Assembly: GCA_009781635.1 (NCBI GenBank)
Contig: WQXU01000006.1
Span: forward strand, 1 to 64,000
Origin: Treponema sp.
GTDB lineage: Bacteria > Spirochaetota > Spirochaetia > Treponematales > Breznakiellaceae
Reading direction: 5' to 3'
DNA: 64,000 nt
The position numbers and the translations under genes were made by a program. Every line of letters starts with the position of its first letter. Within the stretch, counting starts at the first letter, position 1. Below are positions 14,895 through 24,082 of the stretch, one piece after another. The notes beneath the pieces were generated by a model that searched no databases, was not told the DNA's origin, and saw only the letters and a list, made by a program, of their open reading frames with translations.

Positions 14895-16036
14895 TTTAAG
14901 GGGCCTATAAGTATACGATATGTATTGCTTGTGTCCCTGAATATAAAAGGATCGTAACTTCTGTCTATTTGCCTTACTGCATTCTCAATGCTATCTGCTG
15001 AAAGAACGGCTAGCTGCACATAATATTGTCCTCTGTCAAGATGAGAAATTGTACGTACAGAAAACGAATGTTCAGGTGCAGCAGGTACAGGCTGCGCCGG
15101 AAGAATCTGCTCGGGAACTATAATGGGTTTTTGCGCAGAAGTTATTGCAGGAATTATATCATCAGGATTAATTCCGTAGATATTCTGCGAAGGAGGCTGC
15201 TCTGTTGTTTCTACAAGATTATATGCAATATAATCCCTGTCTAAAAAATCATTTATAATTTCATTACTCTCATCTTCTGCAATCAATACAGGCTGCTCTA
15301 TATTATCCCAAAAGTTATCTGCAATAAAATCAAATATTTCTTCATTGTCAATCTTTAAATCATCATCTGTAAATCTTCCCTGCGTTTCTTCTGCAATCAA
15401 AGGCGGATGTTCTTCGGCAAGAAAGGGATTTTCTTCTTCAATATTAAAACGCTCTACAGGCTCTATATTAAAGACAGGAATATCCACAATGCTAAGCCTT
15501 CCTGTTCCGCCCCATTCAGGTTCAATAATATAACTTGGTCCTGATATTCCGGCGGCAGGGGGACTTGCCTGTTCCTGATTCCAGATATCAGCCGGAACAG
15601 GTATGTATGAATCGCTGCCGTATACTTCAGCTAACAAAGAATCTTCGTCAATAACGCTGCCTGAATCAAAGGGCGGATTTCCCAGCATTAAATTTTCTGT
15701 AAAACGCAGGTATGCAATCGGATCTGAGGGCTGAATCATTCTTATTCTGCTTACAGAACCCTGACGCATTCCGATTAAATCAGCAGCTTCGCGGGAAACA
15801 ATTGCAAGAAGCCCTGGGCTGTTTAATGTGTTTGCAACAATAGCTCTTGTACTCTTTCCGGTTTCGATATTTGTAATATTCACAACTGTATTGCGGGGAA
15901 ATGAATTTGTCGCAACAAAAAAACCGGTTGCCGGGAGCTCTCCTGCAGGGGCAACTGAAGCAGCCCCTTCCCAGGGTGTAGACCCCATAAGAAACAGTGT
16001 AGCAGCGGCTAATAATAAAAATACCTTTAATTTCAT
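14816..16036 (-). CDS. RlpA-like double-psi barrel protein with C-terminal SPOR domain
   Basis: About 406 residues from the ATG at 16036 (MKLKVFLLL), chosen because GGAG lies 9 nt upstream and it clears the upstream gene's stop by 4 bp; an in-frame ATG at 16063 would overlap that gene. A signal peptide leads to an RlpA-like double-psi beta-barrel (GFFVATNSFPRNTVVNITN ... REAADLIG), a long acidic, low-complexity linker (about 130-320), and a SPOR domain (YYVQLAVLSADS to the end) that binds denuded peptidoglycan at septa. Likely role: periplasmic cell-wall remodelling or septation. The catalytic Asp of lytic RlpA enzymes is not obvious here. Partner gene is 16041-16520. Confidence 0.8.
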   Translation of the reverse strand: MKLKVFLLLAAATLFLMGSTPWEGAASVAPAGELPATGFFVATNSFPRNTVVNITNIETGKSTRAIVANTLNSPGLLAIVSREAADLIGMRQGSVSRIRMIQPSDPIAYLRFTENLMLGNPPFDSGSVIDEDSLLAEVYGSDSYIPVPADIWNQEQASPPAAGISGPSYIIEPEWGGTGRLSIVDIPVFNIEPVERFNIEEENPFLAEEHPPLIAEETQGRFTDDDLKIDNEEIFDFIADNFWDNIEQPVLIAEDESNEIINDFLDRDYIAYNLVETTEQPPSQNIYGINPDDIIPAITSAQKPIIVPEQILPAQPVPAAPEHSFSVRTISHLDRGQYYVQLAVLSADSIENAVRQIDRSYDPFIFRDTSNTYRILIGPLNQGESAAVLSRFRSIGYRDAFVRRGG

Positions 16037-16040
16037 AATC

Positions 16041-16520
16041 TTAATCTCCAATATAAGGGACAAGCCCTCTTACAATTGATCTTATATCGTCAAGCTCTTC
16101 CCTTGCCGTTCTGTAGGATTTCCCCGGGATTATTCTTTCAAGAATTTTTTGTCTGGGGACAAGTCTGTATATATAAAAGGATATTTCGCCGGGAGATGGC
16201 AGATTCCCTGAATAATCGAGCATGGCTATTAAAACATATTCAATTCCGCCGCCCCTGTCATCAATAATATCGAATGCAACTGCCTGTAATATATCTCCTT
16301 TCGGCTTTGTATCAAGGCGCAGAATCGGCGCATTGCTTACAATGTGTCCTGCATCGAAAAATACGTCCATGAATGCGTCTTCCCAAATTTCGGCGTGCCT
16401 TACCGATTCAATACCGTTACTGAGGCCCGCTTCAACCACATAAAAAGAGACCATTGATGCTCCAATATTGTAATTAAGAAAAAGACCAAAAATAAAAACA
16501 AGGACCGCACCCTTTTTCAT
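16041..16520 (-). CDS. Exported protein of unknown function
   Basis: About 159 residues from the ATG at 16520 (MKKGAVLVF), placed by AGGAGG four nt upstream; the longer reading frame adds six residues. A signal peptide or single N-terminal membrane helix (to about residue 25) is followed by a mixed alpha/beta domain with no motif I recognise. It ends four bp before the RlpA/SPOR gene and is presumably co-transcribed with it, so an envelope or cell-wall role is inferred from context only. Confidence 0.65.
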   Translation of the reverse strand: MKKGAVLVFIFGLFLNYNIGASMVSFYVVEAGLSNGIESVRHAEIWEDAFMDVFFDAGHIVSNAPILRLDTKPKGDILQAVAFDIIDDRGGGIEYVLIAMLDYSGNLPSPGEISFYIYRLVPRQKILERIIPGKSYRTAREELDDIRSIVRGLVPYIGD

Positions 16521-16568
16521 TACTCCTCCTGCGAACATCGGTTATCCCCTATATCATTATCGGCACTT

Positions 16569-16634
16569 AAAGTGAAGTTTCCAGCTTTTTACAGCGAAAA
16601 TTCTGACCTTTTAAAGCGAAAATTCCCAATTCCG
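16569..16634. repeat. Three imperfect 22-bp tandem repeats upstream of loaP
   Basis: Three consecutive units of exactly 22 bp (16569-16590, 16591-16612, 16613-16634) share A-x-AG-GAA-(A/G)TT-C followed by a T-run. AAAGTGAAGTTTCCAGC, ACAGCGAAAATTCTGACC and AAAGCGAAAATTCCCAATT are the cores. They lie immediately upstream of the loaP promoter. They could be operator sites; they also recall the multiple ~22-bp terminal repeats of IS21-family elements, though no transposase is present. Confidence 0.65.
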
Positions 16635-16676
16635 GCACTCTTTTCAAAACACGAAATTGGATTCATACTGTGAATA

Positions 16677-17216
16677 ATGAACTATTACGCAATTCAGGTT
16701 AGAGCGCGCGCAGAAGAGAAATTCATTAAACTCTTTAAGGCACTGCATCCAAAAGTCTTATTCCCGGTTCATTTTCCCCGCAGACGCATTGATATAAGAA
16801 AGGCCGGAAAAATAAAAACGACAACGCCTGCTGTTTTTCCGGGTTATTTATTTATTGAAGCTGCAAGTGACGAAGAAATACAATCCTGCCAGTGGGAGTT
16901 CAGGAAGACAGAAGGTTTCTACCGTTTTCTGAAATCAAACAAGGACATTACCCCGCTTAAAGACAGAGACCTGGAACTTGTACTTCATTTTATTAAAAAC
17001 TCAGGTCCCATTGTTGGAAGATCAAAAGTATATTTTAATGAGAATTCCCGCATTGTTGTTGTAGAAGGTCCTCTTATGGGTCTTGAAGGAAGAATCGTAA
17101 AGGTGGATAAAAGAAAAGAAAGAGCAAAAATTAAACTTGATATTTATAATGATTCTTTTACAATAGATCTTGCCTTTGAAGTAATCGGATCTACAGAAAT
17201 CGACAAGAGGAAATGA
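16677..17216 (+). CDS. LoaP/NusG-type transcription antiterminator
   Basis: 179 residues: an N-terminal NGN domain (YYAIQVRARAEEKF ... TPAVFPGYLFIE) and a C-terminal KOW domain (VVVEGPLMGLEGRIVKVDKRK). The size and sequence pattern match specialised NusG paralogues (LoaP, UpxY/RfaH-like), which promote elongation through long surface-glycan or secondary-metabolite operons. The next gene, overlapping by ATGA, is a CapD-type glycan enzyme. However, this plus-strand unit is only two genes long before it meets the opposing operon, so its targets may lie elsewhere. There is no Shine-Dalgarno; TACTGT 5 nt upstream suggests an almost leaderless mRNA. Confidence 0.78.
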   Translation: MNYYAIQVRARAEEKFIKLFKALHPKVLFPVHFPRRRIDIRKAGKIKTTTPAVFPGYLFIEAASDEEIQSCQWEFRKTEGFYRFLKSNKDITPLKDRDLELVLHFIKNSGPIVGRSKVYFNENSRIVVVEGPLMGLEGRIVKVDKRKERAKIKLDIYNDSFTIDLAFEVIGSTEIDKRK

Positions 17217-18661
17217 TGGCAAAATCCAGGCGTTTATATATTATCGGAGCCGGGTTTGCCGGACGCGCGCTTGCAAACGAGATAATAAAAAAAACTATTT
17301 TCGGCGAAGTAGTCGCGTTTTTGGATGACGACCCTCAGAAAATAGGACGAAGAATTGACAATATCCCTGTTCTTGGCCCAATAAATGATGTGACTCTTTT
17401 ACTACGGACAAATCCTGCAGACGAAGCGATAATTGCAATCCCAAGCGCCGGCAGGGAGTATTTAAAAGAGCTTTATTCTGTTTTGAAACATGCAAACTTT
17501 CAGAAAATCAGAATCCTTCCCGGAATTTCACAGATAATCGAAGGGGAAGCTCATTTTATCCAGACCCGTTCAATAGACTTGCAGGATCTTCTTGGCAGAA
17601 ACCCAATCACCATAAAATTAAAACAGAGCCTTGCCTATGTCCGTGCAAAGCGCGTCCTTGTGACAGGAGCAGGCGGATCTATCGGCAGCGAACTTTGCAG
17701 GCAATTATTATCAGGCGGTGTTTCCAGGCTCTACCTTTTGGGTCATGGCGAAAATTCAATTTATCAGATTGACAGGGAATTGCGCCTCTTGCAGGATGAG
17801 GGTGTCGGTGAAAAAGCTGCAATAGTTCCAGTCATCGGTGATTTAAAAGACTTTGACTACATGGATTATATTTTAAACCAGCTGAAAGCCGATACAATTT
17901 TTCATACAGCAGCTTATAAACATGTTCCAATGATGGAAGAAAATCCTGTTGCAGCAATAGAAAATAATGTCCTTGGAACTGAAAACCTTATTAATGCTGC
18001 AATAAAACATAAAACAAAACGTTTTATTCATATCTCAACCGACAAGGCTGTAAGCCCTGTCTGCGTATACGGCGCATCAAAGTACATCTGCGAGCAAATG
18101 GTTCTTGCCGCAAGCTTAAATGAAGGACCTGAATTTGTTGTTGTCCGTTTCGGCAATGTGCTTGGCTCCCGCGGCTCAATTGTTCCGCTCTTCCAGCAGC
18201 AGATAGAAAAGGGAGGCCCTGTTACAGTCACACATCCGGATACAAGCCGCTATTTTATGACAATAAGCGAAGCTTGCTCTCTTGTTTTAAAAGCAGGCGG
18301 CGTTGGTGAAAACGGCGGCTTGTATCTTCTTGACATGGGCGAGCCTGTGCGAATCCGTGAACTTGCCGAGCAGTTAATCCGCTTTCATGGTTATGAGCCT
18401 GAAACAGATATTAAAATAGATTACATAGGCCTTCGTCCCGGAGAGAGGCTCGATGAATATCTTCTTTCTGATGATGAAATACCTTCATTAACCGACTACA
18501 GCCGCATTCTTCGCATTAACAGAAAAGTTCCTTCAGCTTTGGATATAAAATCTCTTATTGATGAATTAAGGCCGATTTGCCGTCTTTGCTCATGTAATCC
18601 GCAGGAATACAGAAACGTAAAATCCTTAAAAAATATTTTTGAACGCTATAAAATATTATAA
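17213..18661 (+). CDS. CapD/PglF-type nucleotide-sugar 4,6-dehydratase (soluble form)
   Basis: 482 residues. An N-terminal NAD-binding-like region (LYIIGAGFAGRALANEI ... VAFLDDDPQKIG) precedes a polysaccharide biosynthesis SDR domain with GAGGSIGSELCRQL, HTAAYKHVPMMEENP, STDKAVSPVCVYGASK and VRFGNVLGSRGS. These are typical of UDP-GlcNAc 4,6-dehydratases that open bacillosamine, QuiNAc or FucNAc pathways. It lacks the four membrane helices of full-length CapD/WbpM proteins (about 600 aa), so it is a short form. The substrate is inferred. It overlaps loaP by ATGA and converges with the minus-strand glycan operon with only 4 bp between them. Confidence 0.85.
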   Translation: MMAKSRRLYIIGAGFAGRALANEIIKKTIFGEVVAFLDDDPQKIGRRIDNIPVLGPINDVTLLLRTNPADEAIIAIPSAGREYLKELYSVLKHANFQKIRILPGISQIIEGEAHFIQTRSIDLQDLLGRNPITIKLKQSLAYVRAKRVLVTGAGGSIGSELCRQLLSGGVSRLYLLGHGENSIYQIDRELRLLQDEGVGEKAAIVPVIGDLKDFDYMDYILNQLKADTIFHTAAYKHVPMMEENPVAAIENNVLGTENLINAAIKHKTKRFIHISTDKAVSPVCVYGASKYICEQMVLAASLNEGPEFVVVRFGNVLGSRGSIVPLFQQQIEKGGPVTVTHPDTSRYFMTISEACSLVLKAGGVGENGGLYLLDMGEPVRIRELAEQLIRFHGYEPETDIKIDYIGLRPGERLDEYLLSDDEIPSLTDYSRILRINRKVPSALDIKSLIDELRPICRLCSCNPQEYRNVKSLKNIFERYKIL

Positions 18662-18665
18662 GTTT

Positions 18666-21392
18666 TTATCTAATAACAACAGAGCTCCAGTTTTCTTTCT
18701 CAAAAATATTTGTATGTACATGCAGCCATTCATCCGGCTTAATATCAAAATGATACCTTGGATGCCGTTCAACTTCCCAAATTACTGATGTTGTAAGAGT
18801 AGCTCCGTCTTCTTTACCGCTTTTAATTTCTTTTCCCGTATACGGATTTACCGGATTTAAAACGATATTGTCAAGCGCAATCACAGGAACATCCGCATTA
18901 GTCATAAAATCATTATTAACCTGTAATTTTCCGTGACTGTTAAAATCCTTAACCATTAAAAGCGCAGTGTAATTTGCAAGACATTTATTATTCGGAAGAA
19001 TAATATTGCCTTCATAATCGCTGTATAATTCTAAACCATGATCTGATACTACAATTACTCTTGTGTTATCATAAGCGTCATTTTCTTTTAAATAATCCAG
19101 CCATTTTCCAATTAATAAAATAGCTGCAATATTCACATGATAATTTTTTTCATCTGCAAATTTTCCACCTCCGATATTTGTTACGCTGCTTACAAGAGTA
19201 TAATCCGGAGCTTGTAAAAAATGATAAGGTTCATGCGTTAAATTATTTATAATTGAATTATATGTATTTATATTTTTATCTGTAATTTGTGTTATATCCG
19301 GTAAAATATCGAGGGCTATATAATTATTTAAAAATGCAGATAAAAATGATTCCCCATATGAATTTGAATATTTCATTGTAGACAGCCATCTGCCGTGATC
19401 ATATATAAAATTTCTGAACATCATCGGTATTATTCTGAAAAATGAAAACCTTATTAAATTTGAATTAATTACTTCTGTCAAATTTATACTGATTAAATCA
19501 GGCCTGTTAATAAGCCATGATATTGCATTTTTATCTATTACGTTATCTACATTAATTTGCGGATAATTATTAAAAATGCTTAAATCCGGTATTAAACTGT
19601 AATTTGCGTATGACGGATCCGTAACAGTTACTTCAAATTCATTTTCAAGGAATATTCTTGGCAGCAACAGTAAAGCTTCATTATGTTTATCAACAAGAGC
19701 CACTTCCCTTCTGGCCTGCATTCCAAGAGGTGTATATTCATATCCTCCGAATAATCCAGGGAGCCCGAAATTAGTTGTTGTCCCAAATGAAACTGTATTT
19801 CTATACCAGGTAAAACCGTCAAATGAATCGTATAATCCGGGTTTCTCTTCAAAAATATAAGGAATAAATCCGCTTAAGGCGCGATCTATCATAATTATTA
19901 CTACATTTTTTCCTGTTTTTGACAATGTGTATGTATTATTATTACTTGCAATAATTTCATTATTGGCTCTTTGTTCTGTGAATGATATAAATCTGTTATT
20001 TATATTTATGCTGTTTACAATTCCATACAAAAATAAAGCGCATGCAAAAACTGTAAGAATTGATGTTTTAATATTTTTAAATCTGTAAATTATAAGCATA
20101 AATATAATGACAATAAAAATTATCAGCATATTATATGTATAATAAATATTTTCAGATTCCAGTACTTTTGAGAAAAAGAAAGTTATTGTCATATAACCGT
20201 AATCACCAGGGAACATAAATACATTAATAAGGGAAACACATGCTATACAGGCAGCTGTTATGGCAAATATTTTTTTTATTTTTGAAGAGAACAGAAAATA
20301 TATACATAAAGGCCATAATACAAACAATCCTAATGACTGCATTAGAGTGCTGATAATAAACGGAAAAGGACTTGTATTATTTTCAATATATGAATACTCC
20401 TGAACCGATGAAACAATCAGCAATGAAGGAATTACAAGTCCTGTTAATAAAAATAATGTAATAATTGAAAGAATAAATATTCTTGTATTTTTTTTATCAT
20501 TATTTTCTATAACGGAAGTTTTTATTATTCCTTTCTTTATTAATATATTTTTTATATCCTGTATTATTTTTATTGCTGCCTTGTACAAGAAGGGTAAAAC
20601 AGGAATTACAGTAATTATAGAAACAAGGGTAAGACGTTTAATCAACGCACCATCATGAAAAAACAGAATATAAATATCCATAAATAAACATAGGGCGGAA
20701 ATTATAATCATGATTATCAGCTTTGGATATTTTGTTTTTTGAATAATATTTTTAACAAGTGAAAATAAATTGTTTCCTGTCCAATAAAGAACAATGCCTG
20801 CAGGAGAGCTGTAAAGCAGAATCAAAAAAACCACAGCCATGCCGTATAATTGAATTTTATCCTTTAAAAATAATCCTTTGGTATAAACTAAGGCCGACAT
20901 ACAATTTATTATTGTCATTATTATTGGCAGTATATTTATATTAAGGTTATTTATTTGAAGCATAGAATCCGCTTTTGCAAGATCATTTATAGGGCCAAAA
21001 GAAACTTCTCTTATCATTTCAAGATTAACAAGAAAATGATATGCCGCTATAAAAAACGGAATCTGTATAATCAGGGAAATGCTTGATCTTAGCGAATAAA
21101 CCGGATGATATCCATTTTGCCTGTAATATGCAGAAAGAAGCATAAACCTTTCATCGCCGGAATACACCGATTTAATGTTATCAATATCTTTCTTCATTCT
21201 TTTTTGAATTTCACGTTCGGATTTTTGATGCTTTTCCGCCATGAAATACAATGGCAAAGTAATAATACTTACCGCAAATGAAACTCCCAATATTGACAAG
21301 GCAGGACTGTTAAATACCCTTAATACAAACATATAAGACAGCTCTATAATCTGTTCCAATGGAAAAATAAAGATGTTATAAAAAAAATCCAT
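18666..21392 (-). CDS. YidC/Oxa1-like membrane domain fused to an LtaS/sulfatase-like catalytic domain
   Basis: 908 residues in three parts. Residues 1-220 match the YidC/Oxa1 core (ALSILGVSFAVSIITLPLYF, YRQNGYHPVYSLRSSISLI, SPAGIVLYWTGNNLFSLV). Residues about 225-470 are further membrane helices. Residues about 495-880 are an alkaline-phosphatase/sulfatase-superfamily domain with NVVIIMIDRALSGF (metal Asp503), GTTTNFG (candidate nucleophile Thr538-540), HEPYHF (His720) and VVSDHGLEL (Asp784-His785), resembling lipoteichoic-acid synthase. The conserved groove Arg of insertases is absent (SIITLPLYF instead of a TL-I-R-like helix), so insertase activity is doubtful. Next to a CDP-glycerol-type transferase, a polyol-phosphate transfer role on a surface polymer is inferred. 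Confidence 0.8.
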   Translation of the reverse strand: MDFFYNIFIFPLEQIIELSYMFVLRVFNSPALSILGVSFAVSIITLPLYFMAEKHQKSEREIQKRMKKDIDNIKSVYSGDERFMLLSAYYRQNGYHPVYSLRSSISLIIQIPFFIAAYHFLVNLEMIREVSFGPINDLAKADSMLQINNLNINILPIIMTIINCMSALVYTKGLFLKDKIQLYGMAVVFLILLYSSPAGIVLYWTGNNLFSLVKNIIQKTKYPKLIIMIIISALCLFMDIYILFFHDGALIKRLTLVSIITVIPVLPFLYKAAIKIIQDIKNILIKKGIIKTSVIENNDKKNTRIFILSIITLFLLTGLVIPSLLIVSSVQEYSYIENNTSPFPFIISTLMQSLGLFVLWPLCIYFLFSSKIKKIFAITAACIACVSLINVFMFPGDYGYMTITFFFSKVLESENIYYTYNMLIIFIVIIFMLIIYRFKNIKTSILTVFACALFLYGIVNSININNRFISFTEQRANNEIIASNNNTYTLSKTGKNVVIIMIDRALSGFIPYIFEEKPGLYDSFDGFTWYRNTVSFGTTTNFGLPGLFGGYEYTPLGMQARREVALVDKHNEALLLLPRIFLENEFEVTVTDPSYANYSLIPDLSIFNNYPQINVDNVIDKNAISWLINRPDLISINLTEVINSNLIRFSFFRIIPMMFRNFIYDHGRWLSTMKYSNSYGESFLSAFLNNYIALDILPDITQITDKNINTYNSIINNLTHEPYHFLQAPDYTLVSSVTNIGGGKFADEKNYHVNIAAILLIGKWLDYLKENDAYDNTRVIVVSDHGLELYSDYEGNIILPNNKCLANYTALLMVKDFNSHGKLQVNNDFMTNADVPVIALDNIVLNPVNPYTGKEIKSGKEDGATLTTSVIWEVERHPRYHFDIKPDEWLHVHTNIFEKENWSSVVIR

Positions 21393-21395
21393 ATA

Positions 21396-22625
21396 TTAAC
21401 AAGTCTCCTTATCTGTTGTTTCCACCATGAAATCAACAACGCGTTTTGCAGACTCACCTTGATGTTGCCACATTATCTTTTTTATTTCCTGTCTGTTTTC
21501 CATTATTTGGGTATCCTGCGAAATACTGTTAATTGTCTGTTCAATATTATCAAGTTCAAGTCCGTTAAGTTCTTTTCCTGTTTTTTTTATAGATTCTAAA
21601 AAATACGGTTGTATATTTACCGTATATGCATCAAGACGCCGGAAATCAAGATCATTTATATTTAATAAAACAGGTTTATCAAATAAAAATACAAAGTCAT
21701 AAATTATACTTGAAAAATCAGAAATCATTATATCAGATTTTGACAGGGAATAAATATTTTCATTATTGTAATCCCACTCTATATTCAAATTATTTTTGTA
21801 TCTTTCCTGTAATCTGTCAAGCATTGCCTTCTCATTTATTACTGATTGAGGATGCGGTCTTATAATAATACGCCATCTAGTTTTAGAAAGCGGATCAAGG
21901 AGTTTCTCTCCATAAATTTTTAGTAATGCGGAAGGACCCCACGAAGGAGAAACAAGAACTGTAAAAAAATGTTCCTCTTCTTTGGGAAGATCTTTTATTT
22001 TTTTTATGCATCTGTCAAAAAAAGTGTTTCCTGCAACAATAATTTGTTTTTCCGCAATGTTTCTTGCTTTTTCCAGCATGCGGATTTCTGATATTTCTAC
22101 CTCTCCTGCAACAAGAACAGAATCAAAATAATCCAACGAAAAAAGACGGTATAAAAGTGTTCCCCCTGCTCCATGTACTAAATGGCTGTAATGCTTGACG
22201 TTTTTTGACCTCTTCCACTGGAATACATCAAGGTGCGGAGTGGTTGCTAATACAAATGAAGCCGACATCAAATTAAGATATGCGTATGCCTTATTCCCGG
22301 TTCCGATATATTTTGGCTTTACATATTCATACCTTGAAATAAAAACAGGATCATCTAAAGACATAGTCAGGTAATTTACCTCAATCTGCCGCGCTTCAAA
22401 TTCATCAAGAATATTTTCAAAATACGGATAATATCTTTTTTCTTCAGCAAAAATCACATATTTAAAATTTTGATTTTCATTCTTTCTTTTACCAAAAAAA
22501 AGAACTCCGAATTTTAAGAATAAACCTCTGCCCAGAAAATATAATGTTGCAGCTATTCCAATCGCAATGGAAAAAAGAGCGCTTCCTGTTCCAGGATCTA
22601 TATATAACGGATATACATTTATCAT
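21396..22625 (-). CDS. CDP-glycerol:poly(glycerophosphate) glycerophosphotransferase-like protein
   Basis: 409 residues. An N-terminal membrane segment (about 8-45) anchors a GT-B fold domain of the TagB/TagF family. Diagnostic motifs are HLVHGAGGT (about 145), VSPSWGPS, RIIIRPHPQS and SDIMISDFSSIIYDFVFLFDKPV. The family transfers glycerol- or ribitol-phosphate from CDP-polyols in teichoic-acid-like polymers; in diderms it occurs in capsule or LPS modification. It lies 3 bp from the YidC-sulfatase fusion, so the two probably act on one phosphate-containing glycan. No CDP-glycerol synthase (TagD-like) is in the window, so the donor is unknown. Confidence 0.8.
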   Translation of the reverse strand: MINVYPLYIDPGTGSALFSIAIGIAATLYFLGRGLFLKFGVLFFGKRKNENQNFKYVIFAEEKRYYPYFENILDEFEARQIEVNYLTMSLDDPVFISRYEYVKPKYIGTGNKAYAYLNLMSASFVLATTPHLDVFQWKRSKNVKHYSHLVHGAGGTLLYRLFSLDYFDSVLVAGEVEISEIRMLEKARNIAEKQIIVAGNTFFDRCIKKIKDLPKEEEHFFTVLVSPSWGPSALLKIYGEKLLDPLSKTRWRIIIRPHPQSVINEKAMLDRLQERYKNNLNIEWDYNNENIYSLSKSDIMISDFSSIIYDFVFLFDKPVLLNINDLDFRRLDAYTVNIQPYFLESIKKTGKELNGLELDNIEQTINSISQDTQIMENRQEIKKIMWQHQGESAKRVVDFMVETTDKETC

Positions 22626-22707
22626 AATTTCCTATTGCCTCTCTTGTAAACGTTAATATATTATTAACTGTTTTTCTTTTCCGGTTAACAATATTTAATT
22701 TCTTTTA

Positions 22708-23655
22708 TCAAATTCCCTGATTTTCAAAATTAATTCTTTCCTCTTCTATAACAAGAGGCCTATTCATAAGTCTGGAATTTATCGACATTACATATTCACC
22801 AATAAATCCTATAAAAAACAATTGTATAGAACCAAAGAAAAACACACCAATTATAAGCGGCGCAATTCCTACTGGAAAACTATTCCAATATAATAATTTT
22901 AATATAAAATATATCAAAGCAATGATAAGTGTTAAGAAAGCTATTATTATACCAAATATTGAAGCAAGACGCAGTCCAATTTTTGTATATGAAGTAAAGC
23001 TAAGCATAGCAGCATCATATAATGTATACCAATTATTTTTTGTTTTTCCTGATTTTCTTTTTTGCTGTTCGTAATTTATATCTTTTCTTTTAAAACCTAA
23101 TTCTGCCACAATTCCCCTAAAAAAAGGTATTGGATCATTTAATTTACGCAATATATCTATAAATGTTTTGTCATATAATCCAAAACCTGTAAAATGTTCA
23201 ATCATTTCAATATCTGACATTTTTTCTATTAATTTATAATAACAACTGCGTAAAAAACGTATTATTTTATTTTCTTTGCTTTTTGTTTTTATTCCGGAAA
23301 CAATCTTATAACCTTTTTCCCATTCATTAACAAATGTAATAATTAATTCAGGCGGATCCTGAAAATCAGCACACATACTAATAGTACAATCACCAGTTGT
23401 TTGGCATAATCCATAATATGGTGAATTAAACTGTCCAAAATTACGGATATTAAATATTGATTTTATTTTTTTATTATTCTTGCATATTTCCTTTAATAAT
23501 TTTCTTGTATTATCAATTGAACAATTATCTATAAATATTATTTCGTAATCATAATTTTTTAAATCATTTTCAAATATTTTAACAATTTCATTGCCAAGCA
23601 GAACAACATTTTCCTGTTCATTATAACAAGGAATCAAAATACTAATTTTCTTCAT
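22708..23655 (-). CDS. GtrB-like membrane glycosyltransferase (GT2, polyprenyl-phosphate type)
   Basis: 315 residues. A GT2 domain starts ISILIPCYNEQENV, with the D-x-D-like FIDNCSIDNT and ADFQDPPEL. Two C-terminal membrane helices (about 230-300) follow. This is the ArnC/GtrB/DPM-like pattern that loads a sugar onto undecaprenyl phosphate for later periplasmic transfer. The start overlaps the GtrA gene by 14 bp, the usual GtrA-GtrB pairing. The coding sequence is very AT-rich compared with 11-18 kb, hinting at acquisition by transfer. Confidence 0.85.
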   Translation of the reverse strand: MKKISILIPCYNEQENVVLLGNEIVKIFENDLKNYDYEIIFIDNCSIDNTRKLLKEICKNNKKIKSIFNIRNFGQFNSPYYGLCQTTGDCTISMCADFQDPPELIITFVNEWEKGYKIVSGIKTKSKENKIIRFLRSCYYKLIEKMSDIEMIEHFTGFGLYDKTFIDILRKLNDPIPFFRGIVAELGFKRKDINYEQQKRKSGKTKNNWYTLYDAAMLSFTSYTKIGLRLASIFGIIIAFLTLIIALIYFILKLLYWNSFPVGIAPLIIGVFFFGSIQLFFIGFIGEYVMSINSRLMNRPLVIEEERINFENQGI

Positions 23656-24082
23656 TTATTATTACCTTCCCTATATTTTTTGCTTTAAATACCCAAAGTT
23701 TATTTAAAAAGAAATTTAATGGTACTGTTATTATCAGACTTATCAGTGGAGCGATATATTTAGAAATATATAATACATCAATAAATATAAATAATAAAAT
23801 ATTCTGCAATACAATTCCTGTAAATGCATAAGATAAATATGTTTTCATAAGTGAATATAATATATTACGATTTTGATTTTCTTTTTTCTTAAAAACATAT
23901 TTATTATTCCAAAAAAAAGAATTGGCAACACTTATAATAAATGCAGTAATACTTGCAGCTATATAATGTATCCCTAAATATACCAGGCAAACATATATTA
24001 TATACGATATTATTGTATTAGATAAACCTACAATACCAAATTTTATGAATTGAATTAAATTTTTACAAATCAATGTTTTCAA
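23642..24082 (-). CDS. GtrA-family small flippase
   Basis: 146 residues, almost wholly four membrane helices, with the GtrA/DPMS signature FIKFGIVGLSNTIISYIIY at the N-terminus and FFWNNKYVFK in the middle. GtrA proteins move undecaprenyl-phosphate-linked sugars across the inner membrane. It overlaps both its GtrB partner (14 bp) and the upstream epimerase gene (20 bp). A second GtrA gene lies at 46383-46802. Confidence 0.85.
   Translation of the reverse strand: MKTLICKNLIQFIKFGIVGLSNTIISYIIYVCLVYLGIHYIAASITAFIISVANSFFWNNKYVFKKKENQNRNILYSLMKTYLSYAFTGIVLQNILLFIFIDVLYISKYIAPLISLIITVPLNFFLNKLWVFKAKNIGKVIINEEN

Noticed and set aside
15788-15806. A possible tenth copy of the 24-bp repeat in the RlpA/SPOR gene
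   Set aside because: CGCGGGAAAC and TTGCAA match, but the spacing between them differs by a few bases and the encoded REAADLIG fits the RlpA domain. It looks like chance.
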